Source: an uncultured Lachnospiraceae bacterium
Lineage (GTDB): Bacteria; Bacillota; Clostridia; Lachnospirales; Lachnospiraceae
DNA length: 36,868 nucleotides
Direction: 5' to 3'
Assembly (NCBI GenBank): GCA_910588125.1
Contig: CAJUPI010000029.1
Span: 1-36,868 of the forward strand
A program made the translations under genes and the position numbers. Under the pieces are notes generated by a model. That model was not told the DNA's origin. It ran no database searches and worked only from the letters and a program-made list of their open reading frames with translations. Positions within the stretch are counted from its first letter, which is position 1. Each line of letters begins with the position of its first letter. Below, one piece after another: positions 15,670 through 24,812 of the stretch.

Positions 15670-18600
15670 AGCTCCTCCCAGATCTCCTCTGCCTTTTTTC
15701 CTTTGAGCCTCCGGTACTCATAGCCGGAGGTCTTTTTGTCAAATCCGCATACCGCGTGGTAAGGGCAGTAATCACACGCTGTCCGTTGCCCGCTTTTATA
15801 CGGCTCCACACCAATCTCGCCATCCAAAATCTCCCGGCCCGCACCTTTTACTTTCTCATGCACATACCGGCGCAGCCGTTCGAAACGTTCGCGGTTCGCC
15901 ACCGAAGACTTGCCCTCCTGCACCGCCCCGTCCTTTAATACCACCGGAATGATATCGGATTCTTTTTCTATCGTGCGATCCAGATGATGAATCGCCTCCA
16001 GCTCGCTATTGATCAACCCGTTCATCCGCAGTTGACGCAGAATCTCAGCATTGACCTCCTCCTCATGCGGCTCTCCTTTTTTTTCCACCAGCGGATCCGA
16101 AATATTGTAGTAGAGAATCCCGGCCGGGATCACCTCTTTCCCCGGATATTTCCGCTTTGTCATCTCCATCACTGCATCCATATAGACCACCAGCTGTAAC
16201 TGCAGGCCATAATAAATCGCCGCCAGATCAAAGCTGGTGCTGCCGGACTTATAATCGATAATCTTCACATAAACCTTCTCGCCGTCCTCACACTGATCCA
16301 GACGGTCAATACGCCCCTTTAGATGCAGTGCCTCATCTGCCGACAGCGGAATCTTCATCGCCGCCAGGTTATCTGCCGCCGAGAAGCTCACCTCGAATCC
16401 CACCGGCAAAAAATCCCCTCGCACAATCTGCTGCTGAAGCGCCCACACTGTCCGCTGTGTGATATGTTCTACCCGCCGGGTCAGATAGGCATTGCGCGCG
16501 GTACTTTTGAGGATGGTATTGCCATATTCCTCCGTCACCTGTGCCACACAGGACTGCACCAGCCCCGTCCGCTCTTCCTCTGTGATGGTGCGCCAGTCCC
16601 GTCCCTCCTCCTTCATTTTCCGAAAGCAAAGATCAATCGAATCATGAAACAGGTTGCCGATGTCCGCCGCCGCCAGCTCATGACGCCGCCTCTCCATCAA
16701 CTCCAGGCCGTATTGCAAAAAATGAGCATAGGCACAGGCAGCATATTGTTCCAGCCTCGTCACACTGCCGCTCAAAATATTGCCATATAAGGCGCGTGCC
16801 ACCGCATGGCCGATCCCCTGATTCTCATAACACGTAAACGCCGCTTCCGCCAGGCGCAAAGCCTCCTCCCGATGCTCCTCCGACTGCAAAAACCAGCGAA
16901 ACAGTTCCAGAAATTTAAGGGTTTCTTCATCGGCCGCTTCCGTCTTCCCCGGCCTGTCCCGATATCGCCGCAGCCCAGCTACCAGCTGTTGTCTGGCCTC
17001 CTCCGCCGAATAGATTTCCTCCGAACTGCCGCCATCCGTACTTTGACATACCAGCTCCGGAAACATTTTGCCGATCTCCCCAATCAAATAAGAAGGTCTC
17101 CGGCTTCTCCCGTCTCCTCCTACATTAGCATAAGAAAGGATCAGCTTTCTGGAAGGCTTCGTCATCACCAGATACAGATAAAACCGTTGCCGGAAGCTGT
17201 CTTCCCTCGCCGTTGGCGCCAGCTCCAGCCGGTGTCTGCCAAAAAATTCCCGCTCCGGATCTGAGAGCAGGCTTTTGCTATCCTTTTTCATCGGCACGAT
17301 TCCGTCATTGACCCCTACAAAGAACAGCACCTTCACATGGGCCAGCCGGGTACGGGTGATATCTCCCACCACCACCCGGTCAACAGTCGCCGGAATCACC
17401 CCCACAGAGATCTCTCCAAAACCAGCATCCAAAATCTCCATAAATCCCTTCCGGCTCACCTGCTCCTCTCCCAGCAGATCCGCCAGACGCGCCAAAAGCT
17501 CCGCCACTCGTTCATAAACCTGGCCATATTCTTTTGCCAGCCGGTACTCCTGCCGCGCCGAAAAATATTCCTGATATGCCTCCAGCTTTTCCCTGACCTG
17601 GCATTTCTCCAAAAGCACTCCCAAAGCCTGCACCATATCTGCCACCGAGAGCGGCTTTTGGGATAATGCCTCCTTAAGCACAAACAATGGCTCCATCACC
17701 TGCTCCCGAAACGCATTCAACTCCGCCAGATTCAGATTCGCTGCTTCCCGATACGTCCATTCCCATGGTTCGCTCCATCGCTTCCACCCGCGAATTCCCA
17801 TGGCAATCACATAATTTTCCATCCGATCCAGCATCTCCCGATCCTCCGTCACCAAGCCAGTACGCAGATAGCGGAACACACTTTCATAGGAAAAATCCTT
17901 TTGGATCGCTTCCAGCGCCCCCCGGATCAGCTCTACCATCGGGTTGTCCAGCACGCTCTTCTTATCATCCATAAAAAAAGGAATTTGATTCTGCTCAAAC
18001 TGATGGGCAATCTCCTTGCCGTACCCTGCCAGATCCCCGGTTACTACTGCCAGATCCCGATAACGCAGCCCCTCTTCTCGCAACAGCTTTTGAATCCGGT
18101 GTACCACATGGGCGATCTCTCCCGCCGGGTTATTCCCCTGGTACAATTCCAGGCTCCCCGTATTCTCGCCCTCATAACTGCTTCTCCGGTAACGAAACAG
18201 ATTCCCCTCCAGCCAGCCAAGCTCCGGGCTCTCTAAAAAACGCGAAACGCGGCGAGCCGGCACCCCCTCACTCCCCGGCCACACATCCGCCAGCTTCTCC
18301 ACTTGGCACTCCTTAGCCAGCCCTGCCAACCGTCCCACCATCCGGCTGCTCATATAAAAAAGATTCTGCATCCCGGCTGCCCCATATGCCGATGCCTCCT
18401 GATCCACAGTCACGGTTACCATCACCTGGCGGGCATAAAGCAGGCAAAACTCCAAAATCCGGTATTGTACCGGTGTAAATCCCGTATACCCATCCAGTGC
18501 AATCACACTGTTCTTCACAATCTCTGAACGCGGCAGTACCCGGCACAGGACATCCAGCACCTCCTCCGTCGTAATATAATGTCCGGCAATATACTCCTGA

Positions 18601-19094
18601 AAGCCCTCAAACATCACTGCAAAATCCTTAAGCTTTTGTCGGAAAAGCGGAGTTTTTGCCATCTCAGCCAGCTCCCGCAGAATCTGCGGCGTGATGCCAT
18701 ACTGATAAAACTCCGACAGCATCGATTTGAGCTGATTGACAAAGCCTGTCTGGTTCAAATGTCCCTGAAACAATACCAGCTCCCGGCGCTTCTGCGCCGC
18801 TACCTTGCGCAGCACCATCGATTTTCCCATATCGTCCAGCACCTGCAAATTCTCCACCGCCAGCTCCTCAAATACCCGGTACGCCAGCCGCTGAAAGCTG
18901 ACAATATCAATATTCATGGTCCCATGATTCGGATGGAGGGTCACGATATCCTTCTGCGTCTGCATCGTAAACTGCTCCGGCACAAGAATAAAATACCGCT
19001 GCTTTGGATGCTCCATCGAATCACGAATCATCATATCATATAAATAACTGGTCTTTCCCGAACCGGAACCGCCCAAAATCAATTGTAACGCCAT
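15660..19094 (-). CDS. addB: ATP-dependent nuclease subunit AddB
   Basis: The second AddAB subunit: an inactivated helicase domain that reads Chi-type sequences, plus a nuclease domain. The 1144-aa product has Walker A GGSGSGKTSYLYD (residues 8-15). The four cysteines of the AddB [4Fe-4S] cluster are present: C787 (QYAACAYAHF) and C1107, C1110, C1116 (CDYCPYHAVC), with spacing like B. subtilis AddB. The nuclease residues lie in GRIDRLD and KIIDYKSG (near 930-950). The start has GGGGAG 7 bp upstream and a good promoter at 19127-19155. First gene of addB-addA. Confidence 0.97.
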   Translation of the reverse strand: MALQLILGGSGSGKTSYLYDMMIRDSMEHPKQRYFILVPEQFTMQTQKDIVTLHPNHGTMNIDIVSFQRLAYRVFEELAVENLQVLDDMGKSMVLRKVAAQKRRELVLFQGHLNQTGFVNQLKSMLSEFYQYGITPQILRELAEMAKTPLFRQKLKDFAVMFEGFQEYIAGHYITTEEVLDVLCRVLPRSEIVKNSVIALDGYTGFTPVQYRILEFCLLYARQVMVTVTVDQEASAYGAAGMQNLFYMSSRMVGRLAGLAKECQVEKLADVWPGSEGVPARRVSRFLESPELGWLEGNLFRYRRSSYEGENTGSLELYQGNNPAGEIAHVVHRIQKLLREEGLRYRDLAVVTGDLAGYGKEIAHQFEQNQIPFFMDDKKSVLDNPMVELIRGALEAIQKDFSYESVFRYLRTGLVTEDREMLDRMENYVIAMGIRGWKRWSEPWEWTYREAANLNLAELNAFREQVMEPLFVLKEALSQKPLSVADMVQALGVLLEKCQVREKLEAYQEYFSARQEYRLAKEYGQVYERVAELLARLADLLGEEQVSRKGFMEILDAGFGEISVGVIPATVDRVVVGDITRTRLAHVKVLFFVGVNDGIVPMKKDSKSLLSDPEREFFGRHRLELAPTAREDSFRQRFYLYLVMTKPSRKLILSYANVGGDGRSRRPSYLIGEIGKMFPELVCQSTDGGSSEEIYSAEEARQQLVAGLRRYRDRPGKTEAADEETLKFLELFRWFLQSEEHREEALRLAEAAFTCYENQGIGHAVARALYGNILSGSVTRLEQYAACAYAHFLQYGLELMERRRHELAAADIGNLFHDSIDLCFRKMKEEGRDWRTITEEERTGLVQSCVAQVTEEYGNTILKSTARNAYLTRRVEHITQRTVWALQQQIVRGDFLPVGFEVSFSAADNLAAMKIPLSADEALHLKGRIDRLDQCEDGEKVYVKIIDYKSGSTSFDLAAIYYGLQLQLVVYMDAVMEMTKRKYPGKEVIPAGILYYNISDPLVEKKGEPHEEEVNAEILRQLRMNGLINSELEAIHHLDRTIEKESDIIPVVLKDGAVQEGKSSVANRERFERLRRYVHEKVKGAGREILDGEIGVEPYKSGQRTACDYCPYHAVCGFDKKTSGYEYRRLKGKKAEEIWEELCR

Positions 19095-19126
19095 ATCATT
19101 CTCCCCGTATTTTCACTTTATCTAAA

Positions 19127-19155
19127 ATTTTACCATCTAACCGCCTCTTTTTCAA
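19127..19155 (-). promoter_or_regulatory. addBA promoter
   Basis: Minus-strand TTGAAA (19150-19155), 17 bp, TAAAAT (19127-19132); one mismatch in each hexamer. The -10 ends 32 bp before the addB start. Confidence 0.75.
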
Positions 19156-19202
19156 CAAATTAGAAAAAACATCTGCCATAAAAGAAAAGCAGAAAAATGG
19201 AT

Positions 19203-19512
19203 CAATGTCATTAAGCTTAGTTCTGAGAATACTCAGCCAGGGAACAAGGAGCGGGAAGGAGCGGGAAAGGGCCTGCTGATTTTGACTTTGCAGGGATTTA
19301 GAATTCCTTAAATCCCTGAGTTTTGCAGTGAAACGAAAATCCACTCTGTCTGAGCGAAGCGAGTTTGGGGATTTTCGTTTCGCTTTTCGCAAAAATCAGG
19401 GATTTTAGGAATTCTTAATCCCGAAACCGGAAAAATCAGCAGACCCTTTCCCGCTCCTTCCCGCTCCTTGTTCCCTGGCGTACCTTCTGCAAAAATCAAC
19501 TTAATGACATTG
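19203..19512 (+). mobile_element. Full 310-bp palindromic MITE-like element (copy B)
   Basis: It begins CAATGTCATT and ends AATGACATTG, the same length as copies A and the nested one. Its outer stem reads GGAGCGGGAAGGAGCGGGAA on the left and is matched on the right, although the same stretch in copy A reads differently: both arms changed together. The flanks are AAAAATGGAT and GATCATGGAT, 7 of 10 identical, a likely worn 10-bp target duplication. It lies between the addB promoter and the small gene at 19584. Confidence 0.88.
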
Positions 19513-19583
19513 GATCATGGATTCGTTCATAAATCCATCCTGCCGGGAATAGATTATATCAAACCTACCCCGGAGGGCAATCT

Positions 19584-20024
19584 ATGAGTTCAAGAACCAA
19601 AATCGTCGTCCTGCGAATGAAAGAGATCATATACACTGCTATCTTCATCGGCCTGGGCATTTTGCTGGTCATGTTACTTTTTATCATGTTCCGGCCAGGA
19701 AAAGGAGACGACGCACCTGCCTCAAGCGATCAGGTGCTCTACATACCCGGCGTTTATTCCGCCTCGCTAAAGCTCGGTTCCCAGGAGGTCAATGTAGAAG
19801 TCGCCGTGGATGCCAGCCACATCAATTCCATCTCCATGGTATCCTTAAGCGATTCTGTCGCCACAATGTATCCCCTGGTACAACCGTCACTGCAAAATCT
19901 CACCCAGCAAATCTGTGACACCCAGTCCACCCAGAATCTGACCTACCCAGAAGAAAGCCGCTATACCTCCCAGGTATTGTTACAGGCAATTGAACGAGCC
20001 CTAAAAAAAGCCGCCGCTGAATAA
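19584..20024 (+). CDS. Small membrane-anchored protein, FMN-bind-like
   Basis: A 146-aa protein with one N-terminal membrane helix (about residues 16-36, AIFIGLGILLVMLLFIMF), so the C-terminal domain is probably outside. That domain (YIPGVYSASLKLG, VNVEVAVDASHINSISMVSL, then RYTSQVLLQAIERALKKA) resembles the FMN-bind domain of RnfG-like proteins in layout. The flavin-attachment SGAT-x-TS motif is replaced by ESRYTSQ, so covalent FMN is unlikely. The ATG at 19584 has GGAGG 6 bp upstream. It is bounded by mobile elements on both sides. The family call is tentative. Confidence 0.7.
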   Translation: MSSRTKIVVLRMKEIIYTAIFIGLGILLVMLLFIMFRPGKGDDAPASSDQVLYIPGVYSASLKLGSQEVNVEVAVDASHINSISMVSLSDSVATMYPLVQPSLQNLTQQICDTQSTQNLTYPEESRYTSQVLLQAIERALKKAAAE

Positions 20025-20029
20025 CAACA

Positions 20030-20198
20030 TCTGCCATTAACCTTGCTTCTAAAAATATTCAGACTTGCAAGAAGGAGCGGGAAAGGGCCGTCCGTCAGGA
20101 TTTTTGCCGTTTCGGGATTGAGAAATCCTGCAAATGGCAAAAATCCTGACAGACGGCCCTTTCCCGCTCCTTTCTGCAAGGCGTACCTTCCGAAACCA
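20030..20198 (+). mobile_element. Short, degenerate element of the same palindrome family
   Basis: It keeps the signatures AAATATTCAG (L-end) and GGCGTACCTT (R-end) and a stem of about 40 bp around GGAGCGGGAAAGGGCCGT...TTTTTGCC. A single central hairpin loop holds CGTTTCGGGATTGAG. The terminal CAATGTCATT is eroded to CATCTGCCATTAA on the left and is not readable on the right; boundaries are approximate. Lying between two converging genes, its stem could act as a shared 3'-end structure. Confidence 0.7.
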
Positions 20199-20204
20199 TC
20201 AAAT

Positions 20205-21257
20205 TCACTTATAAAAGCCTATTTTCTCCAAAATTTCAATACTTTTTTCTGTTTGTTCCTCATTCGCCTCCCGAAATTCATCCGGCCCCAAATAAGCCGG
20301 TGTTGCGCCGGCATCCTGCACATATTGTTTGAATTCCTCTGTCTCATATAATTGTTCAAACAAACCGGCCCAATATTCCAATACCTGCCTGTCAACATCT
20401 CCTGGCATGGCAAAGCCCCGGGAAGTCCCAAATTCTATATCGTACCCCAGTTCCTTACAAGTAGGAACATTCTTCACGGATTCTGCATTCAACCGCTCAG
20501 GGGCTGCAACGGCAAGTGGAATTAAGTCTCCGGATTCAATATAAGTGATTGCCTCATTCGATCCCAGACATCCTATATGGGCTTCGCCAGACAGGGTTGC
20601 CACAATGTCCTCATCATCTCCATAAGGGACACAACGAATATTAATTCCCATGGAATCTGCCAGTCCAGCCAGCGCAATATGGGAAGCTCCTCCCTCGCCG
20701 GAGGTTGAACCGATAATGTCCTCCGCAGATGCACGCTCCTTCAAATCCTCCAAAGAAGTAATGCCGGTACTGGGTGCCGTACAATAAACACGATATTCAC
20801 AATACAGACGACAAACGGTACTCAAATCCCGAAATCCATATCCGTCTTCCAGCCGGTTCAAATATGCCACTTGAAGAGAATTATCGGATGTGGGCAGAAT
20901 ATAATCCGGATTTCCATTGTATTGTTCAACAATTTGCGTCGTTCCTACCTGCCCGGATGCTCCTCCCACGTTCTCATAAATAAAAGTTCCGTTCCAAATC
21001 CCGGTATCTTTCAACAGCTTCGTCATCTGGCGTCCAAAAGTATCCACTCCGCCTCCCACATTAAATACAGCAAAGCAGGTGATCTTATCTGTGGAATACT
21101 CCTGTATCTCTGTTTCACCCGTGGTTTCTCCAGACGATACCTCCTTGGAAGGGGCCGGAGCCGGCTTTTCCCCGGCGCCACATCCGGCTGCCGCAAATGT
21201 CAGCATACCAATCATGGGGATCGCTATCATCTTTTTCATCATTGTTCTCTTTTTCAT
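20205..21257 (-). CDS. tctC: Tricarboxylate transporter substrate-binding lipoprotein TctC
   Basis: Extracytoplasmic solute receptor of a tripartite tricarboxylate transporter (TTT family, Bug-type). The 350-aa product has a lipoprotein signal ending FAAAGC (acylated C26), a Ser/Thr/Glu-rich linker, then the Bug fold with NVGGASGQVGT, GSTSGEGGASH and VPYGDDEDIVATLSGEAH, the segments that usually contact the carboxylate ligand. The ATG at 21257 follows AAAAGGAG; the in-frame GTG at 21275 lies inside that site. Last gene of the island operon, 56 bp behind tctA. The ligand is probably the substrate of the neighbouring hydratase/aldolase genes. Confidence 0.93.
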   Translation of the reverse strand: MKKRTMMKKMIAIPMIGMLTFAAAGCGAGEKPAPAPSKEVSSGETTGETEIQEYSTDKITCFAVFNVGGGVDTFGRQMTKLLKDTGIWNGTFIYENVGGASGQVGTTQIVEQYNGNPDYILPTSDNSLQVAYLNRLEDGYGFRDLSTVCRLYCEYRVYCTAPSTGITSLEDLKERASAEDIIGSTSGEGGASHIALAGLADSMGINIRCVPYGDDEDIVATLSGEAHIGCLGSNEAITYIESGDLIPLAVAAPERLNAESVKNVPTCKELGYDIEFGTSRGFAMPGDVDRQVLEYWAGLFEQLYETEEFKQYVQDAGATPAYLGPDEFREANEEQTEKSIEILEKIGFYK

Positions 21258-21313
21258 TATTGTTCTCCTTTTCACAAAAGCCTGCTGTTCTGCTTCTTAA
21301 CCGTTCTTATAAT

Positions 21314-22783
21314 CTAGAATATTACCGCAAAAATACAAATCGCAAACATACAACAACTAAGCGGGCGGGTAAAAAACACCGTAAATCTGCCGCCTGACTG
21401 AATCATGGCTTTCCGGAACGCTGCCTCGGCGGTGGGGCCAAGAATCAGCCCGAGAACCAACGGCAATGCCGGAAAATCTGCTTTTTTCAGGAAATAGCCA
21501 AGAATGGCAAACAACAACATGATCCAGACTTCAAACATACGATTCTTTAACGAATAGACACCGACAATACAAACCACAGCGATGATTGGCACAAGAAATC
21601 GTTCCGCCGCTGCAAGAAATCTGGCAAAAGAAGGAATAAACGCTATGTTAAACAAAACTACCAGTATATTTCCAATATAGACACTGGCAATCAATGCCCA
21701 TACCAGATCGCCGCTTGATGTAAATAACTGTGGTCCGGTCTGTATTCCATACATGGAAAGCGCTGTCAGTAAAATCGCTGTCGTAGAGGATCCGGCAATC
21801 CCCAGGGCAAGCATCGGCACCATCGCCCCGCTGGTGGTGGCATTGTTGGAAGCCTCCGATATCGCAATGCCGTCGATTGCCCCGTCTCCATAAATATCCT
21901 TGTTCGGGCTTTTATTCTTCTGGTATGAATATCCCATCACCGTGGCAATGGTTGCCCCTGCCCCGGGAAGCGCACCGACTACAAAACCGATCACTGTCCC
22001 CCGCAATATCGCCGGCAGGGAATCCTTCAAATCTTTTTTATTAAGCACCAGATCCCGTACACGGATCTGATTCATTCTCAAGGATTCATAAGCATCGGCA
22101 GCATCCTTCTCCAAAGTAAATAAAATTTCACTAAAACCAAACAAACCAATCAAAACCGTAACGACAGAAATACCGTCGGTAAGAAAAATATTTCCGAAAG
22201 TAAACCGCCTAACCCCTGACACCTTGTCAAGGCCCACAAATCCCAACGCAAGCCCAAATAACAGCATCAAATATCCTTTAACGGGAAAATCTCCCGTCAC
22301 ACTGGTTACCAGCAGAAGCCCCATAACCGTCAAGGCAAAGTATTCTGCCTGGCCAAATTTCAGTGCATACGCCGCTAAGGAAACTCCAGTAAAGGTTAAA
22401 ACCAGGGTGGAAATCATCCCCCCGCAAAAGGAAGCAAGCTGGGACATGCCAAGTGCTGCCCCTCCTCTGCCCCTTCGAATCATACCATAGCCGTCTAACG
22501 CGGTGATCGCAGCCCCCGGCGTCCCTGGTATGTTCAGCAAAATCGCCGTAATTCCACCACCAAAATGCGTTCCGTAATAGATGCCCGAAAGCATGACCAT
22601 TCCATTGACCGGAGACAAACTTAAAGTAAGAGGAAGTAAAACCGATGTTCCCGCTGCCGTCCCCATTCCGGGAAGCGCGCCAATCACAGATCCCAGACAG
22701 ACGCCGATCAGCAGAAATAAAAGTGTCAATGGATTTAATATTGTTACGAACCCCTGGATCTGAGAAGCCAATAGTTCTGACAT
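21314..22783 (-). CDS. tctA: Tricarboxylate transporter large permease TctA
   Basis: The large membrane subunit (about 11-12 helices) of the secondary tripartite tricarboxylate transporter. The 489-aa protein has the family signatures GVCLGSVIGALPGMGTAAG and GGGITAILLNIPGTPGAA early, and a second related motif GFVVGALPGAGATIATVMGY in the middle, reflecting the internal repeat of the family. An AGGAGGTG site precedes the ATG. Gene order tctB-tctA-tctC in the operon. Normal length, no defects seen. Confidence 0.96.
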   Translation of the reverse strand: MSELLASQIQGFVTILNPLTLLFLLIGVCLGSVIGALPGMGTAAGTSVLLPLTLSLSPVNGMVMLSGIYYGTHFGGGITAILLNIPGTPGAAITALDGYGMIRRGRGGAALGMSQLASFCGGMISTLVLTFTGVSLAAYALKFGQAEYFALTVMGLLLVTSVTGDFPVKGYLMLLFGLALGFVGLDKVSGVRRFTFGNIFLTDGISVVTVLIGLFGFSEILFTLEKDAADAYESLRMNQIRVRDLVLNKKDLKDSLPAILRGTVIGFVVGALPGAGATIATVMGYSYQKNKSPNKDIYGDGAIDGIAISEASNNATTSGAMVPMLALGIAGSSTTAILLTALSMYGIQTGPQLFTSSGDLVWALIASVYIGNILVVLFNIAFIPSFARFLAAAERFLVPIIAVVCIVGVYSLKNRMFEVWIMLLFAILGYFLKKADFPALPLVLGLILGPTAEAAFRKAMIQSGGRFTVFFTRPLSCCMFAICIFAVIF

Positions 22784-22794
22784 TTCTTCACCTC

Positions 22795-23247
22795 CTAAAA
22801 TCCGAATACGCCAACCGGAAACCGAATTGAAAAACCAACAACAAACACCAAATAGATGATTCCGATCGAAACGGCAGAAACCAACAGGCTATACCACCAT
22901 GAATATCGATAAATAATAAGCATAATCAAAGCAAAAACCAGGAACAAAGATACGATCAGCCCGACCAAATCCGTCAATAAAAGGCTCACCAATACAATGC
23001 CAGCAAAAGCAGCCATATCTTTTATTTTTTTCCTGTCCGGCTTTGTTTTGGGGGAGCCATATGTCCCTTTTGCTGTCTGAATCGCCATTATTACACTGGC
23101 AAGCATCAGCAATGTACCGATCAGCAATGGAAAAAAACCGGTTCCTGGTGAATATTCCCCCCATATCGTATAGTGCTCTGCCAATACCATTCCGTCTATC
23201 AGAGCGCCGATTCCAAAAAAGAACACAGCAAATGCCTTTTCTCTCAT
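22795..23247 (-). CDS. tctB: Tricarboxylate transporter small permease TctB
   Basis: The small four-helix membrane subunit of the TctCBA transporter, 150 aa. Hydrophobic stretches lie near residues 7-22, 38-56, 76-108 (possibly two helices) and 117-143. The motif SPGTGFFPLLIGTLLMLASV is typical of TctB. It lies 34 bp after the first GalB-like gene and 11 bp before tctA, so it belongs to the same transcript as the enzymes. Confidence 0.92.
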   Translation of the reverse strand: MREKAFAVFFFGIGALIDGMVLAEHYTIWGEYSPGTGFFPLLIGTLLMLASVIMAIQTAKGTYGSPKTKPDRKKIKDMAAFAGIVLVSLLLTDLVGLIVSLFLVFALIMLIIYRYSWWYSLLVSAVSIGIIYLVFVVGFSIRFPVGVFGF

Positions 23248-23281
23248 ATCCGTCCTCCTTATGGACCTTACCTGTTATCGC

Positions 23282-24001
23282 TCAACTCAGACTTTTGCCA
23301 ATATAAGGGGTAACTCTCAGAAAACCTTCCGCATATTGAATTTCTCTGTTTCCCGTAAGCAGCCGAATCAGTGTTCCGCGATAAGTATCCCGTTCTTCAC
23401 AAACAGGAATCAGATATTTCTGTGTTTCCACACATGCCATAGCCTGCTTTTTTTGATCCATTACTTCTGTGATATCTATATAAGTATCCGGATTGAATTT
23501 TTCCATGTCTGGCTTTGCCGGTTCAAACAAGAAAATCTGCGGCCTCGTCAGTTGGCTTTCCTGATACAGCTCTCCCTCACAGACACAAGCAAGGGCATAT
23601 AACGCCATTCTCCCGGCTACCATATGATCGGGATTCGCCTGATCCGTCATAAAATGTGTCAAAAAAACCGTAGGGGCAAATTCACGGATTAATTCACTTA
23701 TCGCCATCACTTTATCCTGTGTCATCTCCAGGCAATGATCCCTGAAATCCATAAATTCAATATCTGCCCCGAGAATTGATGCTGCCCGCTGTGCCTCTGA
23801 GCGCTTTCTCTCCCTCACATACGCTTCTGTTACCCTATCTCCTTCTTTCCAAATAGCATTTGCTTCTCCTCTTTCTCCGCATGTTAAGCATACTACTTTG
23901 ACGGTTCCGCCATTTTTCATACACTGAGCAATCGCCCCGCCGCTTTTGGAAAGATAATCCAGGGCATGACATCCAATAATCATGAGCCGTTCCTGTTTCA
24001 T
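23282..24001 (-). CDS. GalB-like hydratase of the PIG-L/LmbE fold (paralogue 1)
   Basis: A 239-aa PIG-L superfamily protein. The N-terminal metal motif is GCHALDYLSKSGG (H12, D15) where classical deacetylases have AHPDDE. The third ligand is probably the His of NPDHMVAG. Also present are CGERGEANAIWK and PDTYIDITEVM. Keeping His and the second Asp but losing the first Asp, plus the GERGE motif, fits 4-oxalomesaconate / 4-carboxy-2-hydroxymuconate hydratase (GalB) better than an N-deacetylase. The ATG at 24001 follows GGGAGG; the frame extends further but would run into the upstream gene. It sits 22 bp after paralogue 2. The specific substrate is inferred from neighbours. Confidence 0.8.
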   Translation of the reverse strand: MKQERLMIIGCHALDYLSKSGGAIAQCMKNGGTVKVVCLTCGERGEANAIWKEGDRVTEAYVRERKRSEAQRAASILGADIEFMDFRDHCLEMTQDKVMAISELIREFAPTVFLTHFMTDQANPDHMVAGRMALYALACVCEGELYQESQLTRPQIFLFEPAKPDMEKFNPDTYIDITEVMDQKKQAMACVETQKYLIPVCEERDTYRGTLIRLLTGNREIQYAEGFLRVTPYIGKSLS

Positions 24002-24023
24002 CTGTGACTCACCTCCCGCACAT

Positions 24024-24746
24024 TCAGCAGAACTCCTTGTCAATGTATGGATTCATACGCACAAATGCCTCCGCATATTGAATTTCATCTTTTTCTGCAT
24101 GACGTCTTACCAGGCCACCCCGGTAAGAAGAGCGTTCTCTATAAAAAGCAGGAAGATAGTACTGAGAGGCCACCGTCTCCATGGCCTTGTCACGGATTTC
24201 CATCACATCTGTAATATCAATATAAGTGTCTGGCCGAAATCCCTGAATATCCGGCTGCGCAGGCTCAAACATAAAAACATCCACATGCTTACATGGGGTA
24301 TGGCCCGGCAGCGTTCCAAAGCCGTGAGCACAGCGCAATGCGGAAAGGGCAATGTTGCTGGCCGTGGCATGATCCGGATTTAGTACATCCGTATTCATAT
24401 GGGTGAGAAGAATGGTCGGCTGGAATTCCATAATAAGCTCTGTCAGCTTCATGATCTTTTCCTGGCTGCTGATCATGGGATGATCCCCAAAATCCAGGAA
24501 ATCAATCCGGGCACCTAGAATGGCGGCTGCTTCCTCTGCTTCTTTTTTCTTTATCTGTTTTACCGCTTCCTCACCGATATCCGGCTCTTTTTTCCACACA
24601 GGATTTGATTCTCCCCGCTCGCCATATGACAGGCACACGACCTTTACCGGACTTCCATTCTTCGCATACTGCGCCATCGTTCCGCTGCATCTCCATAAAA
24701 AATCCAGAGCATGAGAACTTACTACCATAATTCTTTGTTTTTTCAT
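24024..24746 (-). CDS. GalB-like hydratase of the PIG-L/LmbE fold (paralogue 2)
   Basis: 240 aa, closest to paralogue 1 (shared HALD metal motif, GERGESNPVWK, FRPDTYIDITDVM, and the C-terminal EIQYAEAFVRMNPYI). Zinc ligands are probably H12, D15 and the His of NPDHATAS. The catalytic Asp of PIG-L deacetylases is Leu14 here. The ATG at 24746 has GGAGG 6 bp upstream. A 66-bp gap separates it from paralogue 3. It probably hydrates an unsaturated oxo-acid; I cannot tell from sequence how its substrate differs from those of its two neighbours. Confidence 0.8.
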   Translation of the reverse strand: MKKQRIMVVSSHALDFLWRCSGTMAQYAKNGSPVKVVCLSYGERGESNPVWKKEPDIGEEAVKQIKKKEAEEAAAILGARIDFLDFGDHPMISSQEKIMKLTELIMEFQPTILLTHMNTDVLNPDHATASNIALSALRCAHGFGTLPGHTPCKHVDVFMFEPAQPDIQGFRPDTYIDITDVMEIRDKAMETVASQYYLPAFYRERSSYRGGLVRRHAEKDEIQYAEAFVRMNPYIDKEFC

Positions 24747-24812
24747 CGTTTCCTCCGTTCTGTTTGTTTCACAGCACAAACAGGTATGTGTATTTATGGT
24801 TTCTGATCTTTT

